Below are positions 11,688 to 23,104 of a stretch of 64,000 bases of DNA, piece after piece. The stretch is from the NCBI GenBank assembly GCA_036852015.1, contig JAANDG010000010.1, positions 186,001 through 250,000 of the forward strand, read 5' to 3'. A program made the translations under genes and the position numbers. The notes below the pieces were generated by a model that had not been told where the DNA came from, did not search any database, and saw nothing but the letters and a program-made list of their open reading frames with translations. Within the stretch, counting starts at the first letter, position 1. Each line of letters opens with the position of its first letter. The stretch is from Pelodera strongyloides. Lineage: Eukaryota; Nematoda; Chromadorea; Rhabditida; Rhabditidae.

Positions 11688-14600
11688 AAGAAATAGACAC
11701 AGAAAGAGAGACTTAGGGAGATCTTTATTCAATAAACGGAAATCTGCTTCTAATGAGCTGATTCTGAGAATTATCCAAATTTCCAGGTTTTATCCGTTCG
11801 ACCAACAAAATTGTACACTAAAATTCGCTTCGTGGGCCTATGATGGAACCAAAATCGATTTGGTTCTACACTCGGAAATCGGTACGCGCTACTATTTCAA
11901 TACTACAGTATGTGTTGTGCACAACTAGTCTCTCTCAGTCTCAATCTCTCCCCTTTTCTCTTTCTCTATCTCTCTCTCTCTGTCTCTTCTTTTTCTCTCT
12001 CTCTCTTTCTCTTATAGAAATCTTTGCTTAATATTCCAGGTGATGAGAGCAACTACATGGTCAGCACCGAATGGGAACTCAAGAGGATACGGTAGGTTAC
12101 GATATAAGGGCCCCGGTCCCTCCGGCCAATGTACGCGAGAGAGAGAGGGAGGGAGAATGAGAGAGAGAGGTAGAGCGAGAGAGAGCGAGAGAATGAGAGA
12201 GAGAAGGAGAGAGAGAGAGAAGAGAGAGAGAGAGAAGAGAGATGAAGAGAGATGAAGAGAGAAATATAGAAAATTGAAGCTGTGCATCAGTTGAGGGACC
12301 CATTGTTCGCCGCACACGCGCCGGTGGGCGAAATCTCATTTCCTATTTCCAATATTTCAGTGCCGAGAAGAACGACGTCATCTACAGTTGTTGTCCGGAA
12401 CCGTATCCATTTATAGATGTCCATATTAGTATAGATCGACGACCAATGTTTTACGTAAGTTAACTGGGAAGTTAAGTTAATTAACCCCATGTAAGTAGCT
12501 AGACCTCCTGATTGCGTCTAGCTTGTGGGCTTATCTCTCTATTTTGTTTTTAAATTATTTTGTACACGTCATGGAATAAAGAGTGCAGTGGTACCTTGGA
12601 TCGAGATTCAGTAGAGGTATTGTACCGCCGACCATAATAATCACAAAATAATGCATAGGTTAATAATTGTCACTAACACTTATTTGTTTACAGGTATTCA
12701 ACCTAATCCTCCCTTGTGTATTGATCAGTGCAATTGCCCTTCTTGGATTCTACATGCCATCCGATTCGGGGGAGAAGGTCACGTTAGGTAATGATTGTGC
12801 AATTATTTTCCCCATTTTTTTGCAAGTTTAAGTTCCTCGGTTTAACCTTGCCCGGGCTAATTTTCACTTGAAACTTCGCCAACTCACAGAAAACTAAGTT
12901 TCGCGGAATCCCGGTCCAAATAAATATGTTACGGTAGGAGATTTGACTTATAGAATTTAACGGGAAATGTAAATCTGTCTATATAGACACCGACGCTCCG
13001 CCTCAGGTGACTTCTAACTTCTAGCGTTTGATTTCTAGGAATTACTTCCCTTCTCTCAACCACAGTGTTTCTGATGCTAGTTGCGGAAGGAATGCCGCCA
13101 ACTTCAGAAGCTCTACCACTAATTGGTAGGTGAATGCGAACTGGTTACTTGCAGCCAATACGTCCCAGGTTCAAAGCCTGCCCTCGACAACGTTTTGTTG
13201 AAAAGAACAGAATCCTTATAAAGTAAAACGGATGACTATGAGCGAAAAAACCGATGCGCCGAACTTTCGCGGCAGCCCTCGCCAATTTCTTGTCACTTTT
13301 GTGCCGCATGTTCTTTGTGCGCCAATTTCTCGCCACGCGCCTCACAACGGAGCTCCTTCAGTGCAGCTAGTAACACGTAAGCACTTTTTAGCACAGTCTA
13401 AATAATCAATTTTACTATAACATGTTTACAGGAATCTACTACATTGTCACGATATTTCTGGTCTCCTTAGCGACCGCAATGACTGTCGTTACGGTTTGTC
13501 AGTTTACTATAGGTTTTACCTTACCTATCCTGTTTGTGTTCAGTCAGGCTCCGATGCAGGTTGATAATTAGGCAGATGCTTAGGCACAGACTCTCAACGT
13601 TAGGCTACGACACACAGTTATGGGACTAGAACTAGCTGTGGATATAGGCTCAAGCTTACTTTAATGAGGCGCAAATAAATATCAAATGTTTAGCTCAACG
13701 TGCATCATAAAGGTGTGCACGGTCACCCAGTGCCTTGGATTATGCAGGTAATATTCAAAATGTATTTTTCCGAACTCGCGTACCTATACAAAATAGAACA
13801 ATAGATATGCTTACAATGACAGTGTTGGTATCAGGACTCGAACCATTGATTAGCTGGCTGGAAATAATCACCGTATTTAGCCACAACACCATTCGGCTGA
13901 CATAACCAGCAGCGCATAATAACGGTAATGTTGGTAAACCCTCGAGTAACTGGTTGATACCTTATCCACTAACCACTACACCACCATTCAGGTGATCGCC
14001 TTCCGCTTCCTCGCCCGCTTTCTCTTTCTACGAATTGAACCATATCACTCGATCACTCAACATGTCCGCTATATGTATGATGTGGGTTTTTTTTTATGTA
14101 TTTTTATATTTATGTCTTCTAGTCTCTTATTCTAATGTGAGCTACGTGAACTTACTGAAGTTGTTTTCATGGGGCCAAATTGCCGTGTTTGGCAATTCTC
14201 TCATTATGATATTAGGTACTTGTAGAAATACGGCGACGCGGACATACAGGTAATTGTACTTAACGCGATAATTAACGCTTTTATCTATGGAAAATACGTG
14301 ACGTGTCTGCAATAAAACATGTGCGTCACGCAACGCTTCTAGAGATTAGTACGCAAGGCTGGTTCAGCTTTCAAAGCTTAAGCCTTGTTCGCTGTGGTCC
14401 TACTAGAGTCGTCGACTCGTTCACAAATTATTTAGCCAGCAGTCCATCAGGGTTCTATCCGTTCGTGCCGTTGTCGGACTCTATTTGTCCTTGTGTGTTA
14501 CAGGTTAGATCGGAACCCTGATCGGGTGAGTTAGAGGCCAACTCGCTAGCCAGTTGCCCACCCAGACTTCTTTGAAAGTGCAAAAACCATTGCAGAAAGA

Positions 14601-16642
14601 ACACCCGCAAGAAGGCGGTTTTCTTGGCGCGTTGACGATGCCGTTCGCCAATAATAACAAGGAAAACGTGCCGCTTCTTCGCTCAACTTCGACGTCGTCT
14701 CGGATTCCGCCGCCAGTCCCGTCACCACCTCCGAGTCGGCGCCAGAGCCGCTCACCCAGCAACGTCACCTCGGCGAGATCATCGAAGAAGGTTGGTTTTG
14801 AAATTTATCTTATCTTTCTGCTGCAAATCAATAATCAATAACAGCTAATTTTTGATTAACCGATCTCTTGCCGTGTTTTGCTTTCATTCACCTTGTTTGT
14901 ACGTAACTAGTGGCCGTGAAAACTCTGCTTGGCCTCTCTCCTTCTCTCAGCTAAGCTCATCGGGGTTTTTATCTTTCTCTCTTTCTCTATCTGTATCTCT
15001 CTGAATTTTGCTATCTCTCTCTCTGTCTCTCGGTTTTCTCACTCTCTCTCTCCCCCCATCGTCGCTCTTTCCTGGTGTTAATTACTTTAAAACAATTGGA
15101 GCAACCATCATTCTGCAGGTCTCCTTCTCCGATAGCACTCCGTTTACATTTGATGAGCCGTCAAGTCCCACAATTGTCAGTTTATCAGCGGCAAACATGC
15201 ATAAGGAAAACCCTTTCAAGGTGTGTCGTGCATGGTTATGTGATTTGTTTGTTTGTTTGTTTGTTTGTATGTTGGTGTGTTTGTGCTGGCCATTCTGTAC
15301 AAGTTTATCTCCGAATGTCACATACTGTTTTAAAAGAATTCATAACAAAATATTGACTGTGGTGACCTCAAGATATCTTGTGATCTCGTGTGAGTGATGT
15401 GTTCAGCTTATGAAGCGAACTTATATACCATCATAAGCGGCTGCCTGCGTGCATTAGTATGAACCTTAGGTCCTAGCTCTAGGGCTTGGTGTCCTTTTAC
15501 AATAGACTGAACTCTCGGACATACCGTAATTAGAAACTGTAGTCTTGTATATTACGAATTGACCTCAGTTAGCATGTATACTGTATACTGTAGCCAAGTT
15601 AATCATTTGTTTGCAGAGTAACCACGTACCCTCTTCCCTCAACGAGCTCGATCCCTTTGAATGCGAGTTCCTGCGAGTGATGCACATGGTGCACGCCACA
15701 ATTGAGCGAAACGAAATGCGACAAGCCGAGAAAGATAGGAGGGATGCGACCAAGTTGGAGTGGCAGCAGGTAATTACTGTAATTATCCTAATACTAATTA
15801 ATTTTCCCTGGCCCTGGACTAGCTAGGGACAGGTAGTCTTGTCCCATGGTGGTTCCAACCCAACGAAGGCTATCTAGATCTGGTATCCTTATGAGCAAAG
15901 CAAAGGTACGCATTCGTTTCTTGCATTAATTAGAGGTGCGCAACTCGGGAAGCCATGAGTGCCGCACTTATGCGGCGATGAAAAGGAGAGCGGTGACCGT
16001 GCCTCCCATTTTTTGTGCGCAAATTCCCTGCACAGTCACCGCGTCTATTTTTTGGAAGCAGGCAAAGTACCCCGTTGATGAAGTATTACTTTCAATATTC
16101 AACTGATTTTTGTGCGTGTTTCCTACAATAAGTAATTCCTAAATGCCGAATTCCCCGAATTCTGAGGCTAAAAAGGCGTTAGGTGAAAATCAGAAAAATG
16201 AAAATAATGTAGTACATTGTACAATTCCAAGAACAGCTCTATTACGCATCTATTATTTATTGTCATTAAATGGTCATGTCGCCATGTGAAGATTAACGTT
16301 TAAATCTTCATGTGCTTTACACTTCTTTGGGTGCCTTGAAAATATGTAATCCTTGTCTTATTATAAGTGGTATAACACGTGGTTCCTGGTCTGCTGGGCA
16401 ACAATATTTCCATGTGTTGTATGCAAATGTATGTGCCTTTCCCGGAATTTCTGGCACATAAGGGAACGACATTGGCATATAATACAGATGGACAGAATGC
16501 ACTTGTCAAGCACACTTTGCAAATCTTCCCTTTTCAGGTAGCGATGGTGTTGGACCGCTTCTTGCTGATAGTGTTTATTTGTGGCACTTCGCTATCAACT
16601 TTTGTGATTCTTTATCAGAGACAATTGGGAATATTTGAGTAA
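8779..16642 (+). CDS. Nicotinic acetylcholine receptor alpha-type subunit (Cys-loop ligand-gated cation channel)
   Basis: Exons: 8779-8845, 10392-10450, 10715-10789, 11017-11171, 11458-11574, 11787-11881, 12040-12091, 12361-12454, 12694-12787, 13039-13125, 13432-13493, 13694-13747, 13992-14081, 14596-14790, 15119-15220, 15617-15769, 16538-16642 (TAA). About 551 residues, normal for the family. Order: signal peptide ([20 protein letters not shown]), ligand-binding domain, Cys-loop C153-C167 ([15 protein letters not shown]), loop C with vicinal cysteines [10 protein letters not shown] (C217/C218, the alpha-subunit mark), TM1, TM2 preceded by GEK (the glutamate of cation-selective channels), TM3, a roughly 195-residue cytoplasmic loop rich in Ser/Pro, an amphipathic helix, TM4, and a short tail ending GIFE. 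It should form an acetylcholine-gated pentamer in nerve or muscle membrane. Which subunit class it belongs to is unresolved. The least certain points are the 1.5 kb first intron and the 3' end of exon 13 (donor GTGGGT). Confidence 0.93.
9603..9683 (+). repeat. tRNA-derived sequence (decayed, with A- and B-box)
   Basis: GGCGTGGCTATCGGTGCTC resembles an A box and CCGGGTTCGAATCCCG a perfect B box with T-loop, about 55 bases apart. The acceptor and anticodon arms do not pair well, so this is a tRNA pseudogene or SINE head rather than a working tRNA. It lies in the first intron of the nAChR gene. Confidence 0.6.
9836..9963. repeat. CT microsatellite in nAChR intron 1
   Basis: Interrupted then pure (CT)n tract. 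The Ser/Leu-rich open frame over it is an artefact. Confidence 0.85.
10482..10503 (-). repeat. Interstitial telomere-type repeat (TTAGGC)n
   Basis: GCCTAA repeated about 3.7 times, the complement of TTAGGC, which is the nematode telomere unit. It lies 32 bases after nAChR exon 2. Degenerate relatives occur near 13563-13610, 20580-20650, 24405-24480 and 53243-53330. This supports the nematode assignment. Confidence 0.8.
11175..11246 (+). repeat. tRNA-derived sequence inside nAChR intron 4
   Basis: GCGTGGTGTAGTGGTTAAGG matches an A-box/D-arm and CGCGGGTTCAATTCCTGG a B-box/T-arm, spaced as in a tRNA. The 3' acceptor strand does not complement the 5' strand, so a functional tRNA is unlikely. It begins only a few bases after the exon 4 donor. 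Confidence 0.6.
11390..11443. mobile_element. 54-base remnant of MITE-like family B at a splice acceptor
   Basis: Begins TTAAAGCGACATGCGACAT and ends TGTTATGCCGCTCTAA, with inverted arms and only a few bases between them. It ends 14 bases before nAChR exon 5 (11458), so the element or its tip contributes sequence next to the functional acceptor CTTTTAG. Confidence 0.6.
11634..12260. repeat. GA/CT microsatellites in nAChR introns 5 to 7
   Basis: GA tract at about 11634-11711, CT tract at about 11929-12015 and GA tract at about 12129-12262, each within an intron and interrupted only by exons 6 and 7. The strand orientation alternates. Confidence 0.85.
13826..13991 (-). repeat. tRNA-derived sequences on the minus strand, next to the exon 13 acceptor
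   Basis: Read on the minus strand, 13826-13892 gives GGTGTTGTGGCTAAATACGG, then TGGTTCGAGTCCTGATACCA (A- and B-box-like). 13951-13991 gives GGTGGTGTAGTGGTTAGTGG, matching the A-box half of the element at 11175. The plus-strand end of this second piece, CACCATTCAG, is the splice acceptor of nAChR exon 13. Confidence 0.5.
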
Positions 16643-16862
16643 TTTTAACTTTTCTATCAGTCACTCTGCTTCTCTCTCTGACTCTTTCTCTAAGCATAAA
16701 TTATTCCTGTATAATTCAATTCATTTTTATGCTGTATTTCTCTTCTACATCTACGGGTAATATACTCATTGTATATATGACATATTTCAAGTGTACTGTA
16801 GAAATTTGCACGAAAATGACAAATTTTACCAGTTGACCAAAACTTTCGCCAATTTCTGTGAA

Positions 16863-16868
16863 AATAAA
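16863..16868 (+). terminator. Polyadenylation signal AATAAA of the nAChR gene
   Basis: First AATAAA after the TAA at 16642, about 220 bases downstream and upstream of the convergent gene that ends at 17212. Confidence 0.5.
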
Positions 16869-17003
16869 ACTATATAGCACTGTGACTCACAATATATTAA
16901 TAAATTTTCTGATTCTCGTATGAAAATAAATATCCGTGAAGGATTAAAGGGATGAGTTCCTATAAATAGTCTCTGTTTTAGTGTTTCACTATATAACTAT
17001 ATT

Positions 17004-17009
17004 TTTATT
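17004..17009 (-). terminator. Candidate polyadenylation signal of the 17212-20341 gene
   Basis: TTTATT on the plus strand (AATAAA on the minus strand) about 200 bases past the TAG of the convergent gene. Confidence 0.4.
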
Positions 17010-17211
17010 TGCACGCAGAGATGGAAAAATTATAATAAAACAAAAAAATCTGGTTTCCATTAAAATATTCATAAGAAGACGAGAAGATACCCACAAAAAT
17101 GACAAAATATAAAAAAAATAGTAAAACATGTTTTTTTAGTTAACAACTTATTTGTAGATCTTTACAAGGTAAATTTACGGCGTCACGAACACAAATCGTT
17201 AACTTAGTAAG

Positions 17212-18759
17212 CTACTTCCACATAATATAAGGATGTTGATCTATACTCCCAGAGTTGGTTAATGTTTTGATTTGTTGAGGCGCCTCCTTTTCGAAATCAA
17301 GCTCTTGAGTACTTCCCGGAATATGAAGAAATTCCATGAAACGAGCCTGAAACAATGATAGAGTGTAATTTAAGTTACTTATATAAAAGTGTAACTTACA
17401 ACTTACAATTAGACTTAGGTCTGCATCTTGGTCAACTTCTTTCCCATTCTATCGAGAAATCTACAGAAATTTGTCAAAACAAATGGCGAAAATATGGTCA
17501 AAATCAGTCAATTAAAGTAAAAATAGTATCAAATCTTGCCTTCACATCGGAAGGAAAGAATTCCCACCAGCGGGAAACTTTGAAAGGTGCGCGACCTACC
17601 AAAAAGTTGACCCAGCGGCTCACACATTTGAGGGGCGCTGCACCGGACAAGTTTATACAGTGCAGCAGCAAAATCAATCAATAACCGACCCCTGGGTGAA
17701 GTTGCGGGTGCTGCCGCATGCTGCTCATGTGAACCAGTGAAACATTCGGTCCAATCCATATAGAACTGATATTGGAGAAACGGTCGACCCGATTTAATGT
17801 CATCGGAACACCGTTGACGATAATCTGAAGTAGAGCACGTAACCTATTTTGAAGAAGGCTGGGGAAGGATTAGAATCTGGATCTTTGGATCCCGCTACTA
17901 CGCCCGCTACGATTCCGCGACTACGGCCAAGGACCCTACAGAACAAAAGGGACTCTAAGACACTCAGCTTCATAACCCGTAGGCAAAGGGCCCAAATGCT
18001 GCTACAAGCTTTACATAAAATGATATAAATGGAATAATAATAACTCACCATAAGTCCCTCCTCATGATTAGAAACAAGTAGGGAAAATTGAGTATTATTC
18101 CTAATTGGTACCATCTTTCTTCTGGTAAATTCCTTTGTTTTTCTTCGGCATGTCCATGATACGATACCCTGAAAGATGAGAATATGTTGACTAAGTTACC
18201 GTATTTATCATGGTATGATAATTCTTACGGTAAAGAAAAACGTAAGGAAGGGTACTGTAGATAAGGTAGCACATAAAAAACTAGAATGAAATTCGTACCG
18301 TACGCATATCGTAATCCAGCACTAGCGCCCGTTTACACCCACGTCCGAAGCCTATCTGAAAACAGCATATTTAAACACCTGTTAATTTATTTAATAAAAA
18401 AATAGTATAAATTAACAGATCGTGGTCTTAAAACATCCTCATAAAGCACCTTATTTAATGTGTACCTCACAACAAGTGAGAAAAAAAAATAAAGGACAAG
18501 ATCTTAGCTAGATCTAATTAATTAACTGTAAGGGAAAAGTCTTTAGAAAACCCTACCGAAAACGTGCTACCTTCCTCGACGTTTAGCAACAGAAATGCTC
18601 CAGTGATGGCATAACCAAAGTCCTGAAATCCAGTTATTAATTCCTTAGATTTAGAAAGGCAATTACGCAATTATGCTGATAATTATCCACATTGGAAGTA
18701 CCCTTATCACCGGTTATCACTGGTTGATCGGAAGCCCCTAACAGATAAGGATAGTTAGG

Positions 18760-18823
<64 letters not shown>

Positions 18824-20341
18824 GCAATAACAATAACAATAACAGTAACTCACAAATTTATTATGAGGGCCGGCCACCGCATCACTTGCTCCAGGACACA
18901 CAGACGCTAAAGTACCGGTTTGTTCTTCTTCCTGTTTCGATGTTGACGGGGATGAACTGAAAATATAATTTTAATTCTTTATTTTCAATAATATTATTAG
19001 TTGTGCAACAAACCCAAAACAGTTATACAACAAGGGCATTGAGTCCGGTCCCATTCTACCCACTTCCTTAGTTGAGGAACGGGCACGGCGCAAAGTGGAC
19101 AGACACGATTTTATATGACAGGCTTGCGGGAAGACCATGAATCGAACCCGGAATTTTAGACTACAAGACGACAGTGCTGCCGCTAGGTTACCTATTCCAA
19201 CCACCCAAGCTCGCACTAGAAGAAAGCACATCGTTTATATAATAGTAGATATTATTAGTTGCACAATACAATAAAAATTCCAAAGCACCCACGCATAATG
19301 TCGTTCAACCCATTGTGCCGTTGCTTGTTGCGAGGGCGTTGTCGCTTGTACATGTTTGGGTTTGGAGTTGGAAACTAAAAGTTAATCATTTACCCTTAAA
19401 AATAAGTTTAAAGCGAAATACCGGCCGGTTTCTGAAACGCATCGAGTAGATCAGCATTCTTATGCGGTCAATGCAAAATTAGAATAAAAATCGAGCAAAA
19501 TTCGAGCCAATTAGCATAAATACGTTAGGATTCAATTGTCCGGTAAGCGTTTCAAAAACCGGCGGTATTTCGCTAAGGATCCAACTCATGAACGAATGTT
19601 TGCTCCTTATTTTTTCTTAGTAAATTTTCATCTGTGCCCTAGTGCAGAGCACTATGTACGTCATGATAATTATCAAACAGTATGTTGTTCACAAACGCAA
19701 CAAACAATGGGATGTGATCGTATAAGGTATACGCATTATTATATTAGTAGTATACGGTATCATACTGTATTGCTAATTATAATGACATTCATGCGTACAT
19801 AGTAATCTGCACTAAAGCACTGATGAAAATTTACTTAAAAAAGGAATAAACATTATAAGGTAGCATATGTATTACGGTCCACCCATATTTAGCACATTTC
19901 CATAGTTTTCGATGCACGCAACGGAAACCTCTAAACGGACGCGAGCACCACCGCGAGATGTCAAATAGGATTCTTGACGTGACGATGCTTGCTTCGCTTT
20001 CTGAAAACAAGGCAAGCGGTACTGTACGTGGCTTCTGAAACCATCAAGGCAGGGTACTCTCTCCATAGGGGACGTCCGTAGTTAATAATGCACAGTAGGC
20101 TTCAAATCACGTATAAAGATAAGAATTGTTTCTTGTCTTTTATTCTACAAAATCGGGAGTACTAAGGCTCGGCACGTGCCTATGTACATTATTCTGAAAC
20201 CATAACTGGACAACGGCGTTCCCGTGTATCTAATCTGTGCTACGGATTATTACAAATGATTCACAGTGTATAACTCAGCGATGCTAACTTACCGCTAAGT
20301 TTGCTGAACTCGACTTCCCTTCTGGTAAACCGCCAAAACAT
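17212..20341 (-). CDS. Unidentified 9-exon gene, about 241 residues, possibly a mitochondrial membrane protein
   Basis: Minus-strand exons in order: 20341-20293, 20000-19929, 19374-19293, 18956-18854, 18622-18557, 18355-18299, 18168-18049, 17449-17408, 17346-17212 (TAG). Starting at MFWRFTRREVEFSKLS, phases 1,1,2,0,0,0,0,0 fit at every junction and each frame is open. That agreement is the main evidence for a real gene. Visible features: an Arg-rich N terminus with few acidic residues over the first 40 positions, compatible with mitochondrial import; a Ser/Thr/Gln-rich linker with QEEEQ; one moderately hydrophobic segment (FGYAITGAFLLLNV); then a basic region (GFGRGCKRALVLDYD) and a soluble C-terminal half. 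I do not recognise the family. The weakest points are the acceptor of exon 8 (CTCGATAG) and the donors of exons 3 (GTGGGT) and 6 (GTACGA). A MITE-like element sits in intron 2 and a GA tract in intron 4. Confidence 0.68.
18764..18824. repeat. GA microsatellite
   Basis: (GA)n with about 25 units, one of the longest nearly pure tracts here, inside intron 4 of the unidentified minus-strand gene. It is followed by a short AACAAT repeat. Confidence 0.9.
19121..19207 (-). repeat. tRNA-derived sequence (minus strand)
   Basis: On the minus strand: GGTTGGAATAGGTAACCTAG (A-box-like), then CCGGGTTCGATTCATGG (good B box and T-loop). The arms do not close into a full cloverleaf, so this is a pseudogene or SINE head. 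It lies in intron 3 of the unidentified gene. Confidence 0.55.
19408..19576. mobile_element. Palindromic MITE-like element, family A
   Basis: Begins TTAAAGCGAAATACCGGCCGG then TTTCTGAAACGCATCG. The right arm GCGTTTCAAAAACCGGCGG TATTTCGCTAA is the inverted copy. The interior includes AATTAGCATAAATACG. It lies in an intron of the 17212-20341 gene. Confidence 0.75.
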
Positions 20342-21071
20342 TTTCAGAGCGCCGCAAATGAATATGTTTTAATTCAACGAATACAGTGATAACCTGAAAT
20401 AATTCACTTACAATTAGGACGAATTAGTACGAAAAAGATTGATGTAATTTGTTAGCATATTATTCCAAGGAAGAGGCTCACTTACTTAATAACATACAAA
20501 CTGAAACCCAGTCTCTCTACGCTGTACAGTGTGGCACAATCCGTGGTACACTGTACACTGTACAGTGTGGCTTAGACTTAGACTTAGCAAGTGGGATCCG
20601 TCTTATCTTACTTGGACGCTAAAAAATAAGCCTAAGCCCGAAGCCTAAGGAACTATCCGCAGTGTGGCTTAGGCCTAGCCCCTTGGACTCTAAAGATTCG
20701 AGCAAATTCGAACAGGGAGCACTCCATGATCAGTGTCAAAAGAGGCGTGTCTCAAACGCGCACATTGAACTCGATCAAAATCAGAAATTATCATTCTCAC
20801 GTAGAATATTCTCGGAAAATATTAAAGCGAAAACTATGAAAAAGAAATAAATCCCCAAATGTAATCTGCTGACCAAAAGGATTTACAGTATTTTCTTGTA
20901 ATCATAAGGCCATCAAAATCGAAATTGCAATGAAATTAACAGGATTTTCCTAGTATAGAATCCAGATTTTTTTTAATAATGATAAAAACTGCCCGTGACG
21001 TTAGAGGAAAATCTGACATAGGAATTCGTGTACAATATGTAGATTACAGATATGCAGATATGCTTCGTTTC

Positions 21072-21228
21072 AGGTAGAACAGCCGGTTTTTTGCCAAGCG
21101 AAGTGCCGGCCCGTTTTTGAAACGGGCCAAGCTAAATACCGGTCGGTTTTTGGCCAAGCGTAATACCGGCCCGTTTTTGAAACGGGCCAAGCGAAATACC
21201 GGCCGGTTTTTGAAACGCATCGCGAACA
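21072..21228. mobile_element. Nested or tandemly amplified termini of MITE family A
   Basis: The family A tip (AAGCGAAATACCGGCCGGTT TTTGAAACG) occurs about three times in a row, in alternation with CGGGCCAAGC linkers: partial units start near 21098, 21133 and 21187. The whole reads as a chain of half-palindromes rather than one element, suggesting nested insertion or hairpin-mediated amplification. Confidence 0.6.
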
Positions 21229-21822
21229 AATGGCTTCTTACGTGCGCACTAAGTTTGGGTAAAAGCGCCGCGTCGCACATTTGAGGTTTTCAAAATATTG
21301 TTTTCTAATGGTAAGTCGTAGCACATACAAAATGGACGTAAAACTTTAAAAAATTCTCCTAGCCATGTAAATTACTGCACTTGCAATCACATATAAGTAC
21401 GACACACAGTACACACCTACAACTTACACACGGGAAAATACGTAGGTATAAATAAATAACGCACATGCGTAAATCCTTCCATACGCACTTAAACATGAAA
21501 TGATTACTTCATACTTCAGTCAACAGGTGCTGAAACTATATTACGCATGTCCCGCCCCCCAAATGCAATCTATGTAGGTATTCTAAGTGTTCTGGCCCTA
21601 GTAGGACCGTATTATATCATAAGCCGAAATTTCCTAGAAACGCACAACAAATGGGGGCCCTATTCTGGGGAATAAATCCCGCGAATTCTAAGAAAGCACT
21701 CCAAATTAACACTTTTCACCCGTCCCAAAAAACGACTATAAATCACCATTTAACGAACTGGATCTTTGAGCAAAACGTTGTGTAAGCTTTTGAATCTAAC
21801 AATTTTTACTTCCCATATAAAG

Positions 21823-21930
21823 GGAACAGATGTAGTACTTGGAGATAATGGAGATCAACCAGCAGAAAATCATATACAAACTCAAGATAAAGAGTATTAT
21901 GTATTTTGTACATACATCAAGGAGGAGAGG
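21823..21930 (+). other. Orphan candidate exon (36 codons)
   Basis: Between an acceptor-like ATAAAG and a strong donor AGG|GTAAGT there is a 108-base open segment beginning GTDVVLGDNGDQPAENHI and containing KEYYVFCTYIKEER. Residue use is protein-like and acidic. AATAAA motifs follow at about 21980 and 22130. I could not link it by phase to another exon, so it may be part of an unseen plus-strand gene or chance. Confidence 0.25.
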
Positions 21931-22835
21931 GTAAGTCTCGTGAAGATACTTGACTAGATAGATAATATATAGATAGTTAAATTAATAAAGCTTATAGACC
22001 TGAAGAGTGCGTATACCGTATACTGTCTAACTTTGAATTTGTAGCTGGGCCTCCTGTTAGAGACCTGTCTGTGTGCCCTTTTCTCTTTATTACCTTGGTT
22101 TTACTGTTTGTTTGTGTGTTTGTTCAGTCTTAATAAAAACAATTCTACATAAAAAAACGTTCTCTTGTTTTCGCAACCACGAAACAAGACTCAGAATAAA
22201 ACAGGAAAAAACCTCTACCTTTACCCTAGTTAATTAATTTATGAATATAAATACGCATCACTTCTTTTCCCGCATCATACCAAGCCCCAATTTTACAATT
22301 ATTTTTACTTCAAGAAAACGCTTTTCAAACCGCTAATGTACAATTAATGAGTGCGCATGCAAATAATGAAATAATCTATTAAAATGATAAAATACTAAAC
22401 AAATCAAAAGCAAAAATCAAAAATTAATCACAGTGAATCACAGGCAAAGAATCTATGTACGAAGGAAACGAATACGCGAAAATGATGTTTTGATATTTTT
22501 CAGAAAATAAAAAAGGGACCTAAAGTTACAGTATCTATGCAGTATAAATTGTATAAAAAATCGGTAGCACCGTTACCTTACAATTAGCTCCTTGTGACAA
22601 ATATTCTGAAACCACCTTCGAAACCCTCACAAACTACGCTCAAAACACCCATAAGGGCTGAAAATAATGGGTTTCCATGTATGCCAAAAAGAACTGTGCG
22701 TTCCCTTCCTAGAAAATACCGTATTTTCCCTGAATTGAATATTTGACATGAGAAATGAATACATGGGTCTCTCGAAGTCGTAAAATACGGTAAATTTGTC
22801 TGGATACTTGGAAACCCCATAAATTTCGAATCAAC

Positions 22836-23016
22836 TTAAAGCGAAATACTGGCCGGTTTTTGAAACGCATCGGGTACACCAGCATTCTTATGCAGCTTAT
22901 GCAAATGAGCATAAATTAGAATAAAAAATCGAGCTAAATTCGAGTAAATTAGCATAAATGCATGGGAACTCAGTTGTCCACAGTGCGTTTCAAAGACCGC
23001 CCGGTTTTTCGCTTTA
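22836..23016. mobile_element. Palindromic MITE-like element, family A (best full copy)
   Basis: 181 bases. Left arm TTAAAGCGAAATACTGGCC then GGTTTTTGAAACGCATCGGG; right arm GTGCGTTTCAAAGACC then GGTTTTTCGCTTTAG. The interior has CAGCATTCTTATGCAGCTTA and the internal inverted words ATGCAAATGAGCATAAATT / AATTAGCATAAATGCAT. No open frame. Confidence 0.8.
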
Positions 23017-23104
23017 GTGAATTTCAGAGAATTAAAGAACCCACAATGCTCCAGAATATGTAGGGAATGATTGATTGATTAAGTTATTTGTGAAATAAAA
23101 AAAT

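Noticed and set aside
14503..14525. Possible tiny nAChR exon after TGTGTTACAG (14503-14523)
   Set aside because: Good flanking splice sites, but its frame is incompatible with phase 0 joins from 14081 and to 14596 without introducing a stop. Direct joining keeps the loop in frame.
17529..17759. 76-codon minus-strand frame between exons of the unidentified gene
   Set aside because: It lies in the intron between exons 7 and 8 of the accepted model; no splice sites fit it in phase and its composition is not protein-like.
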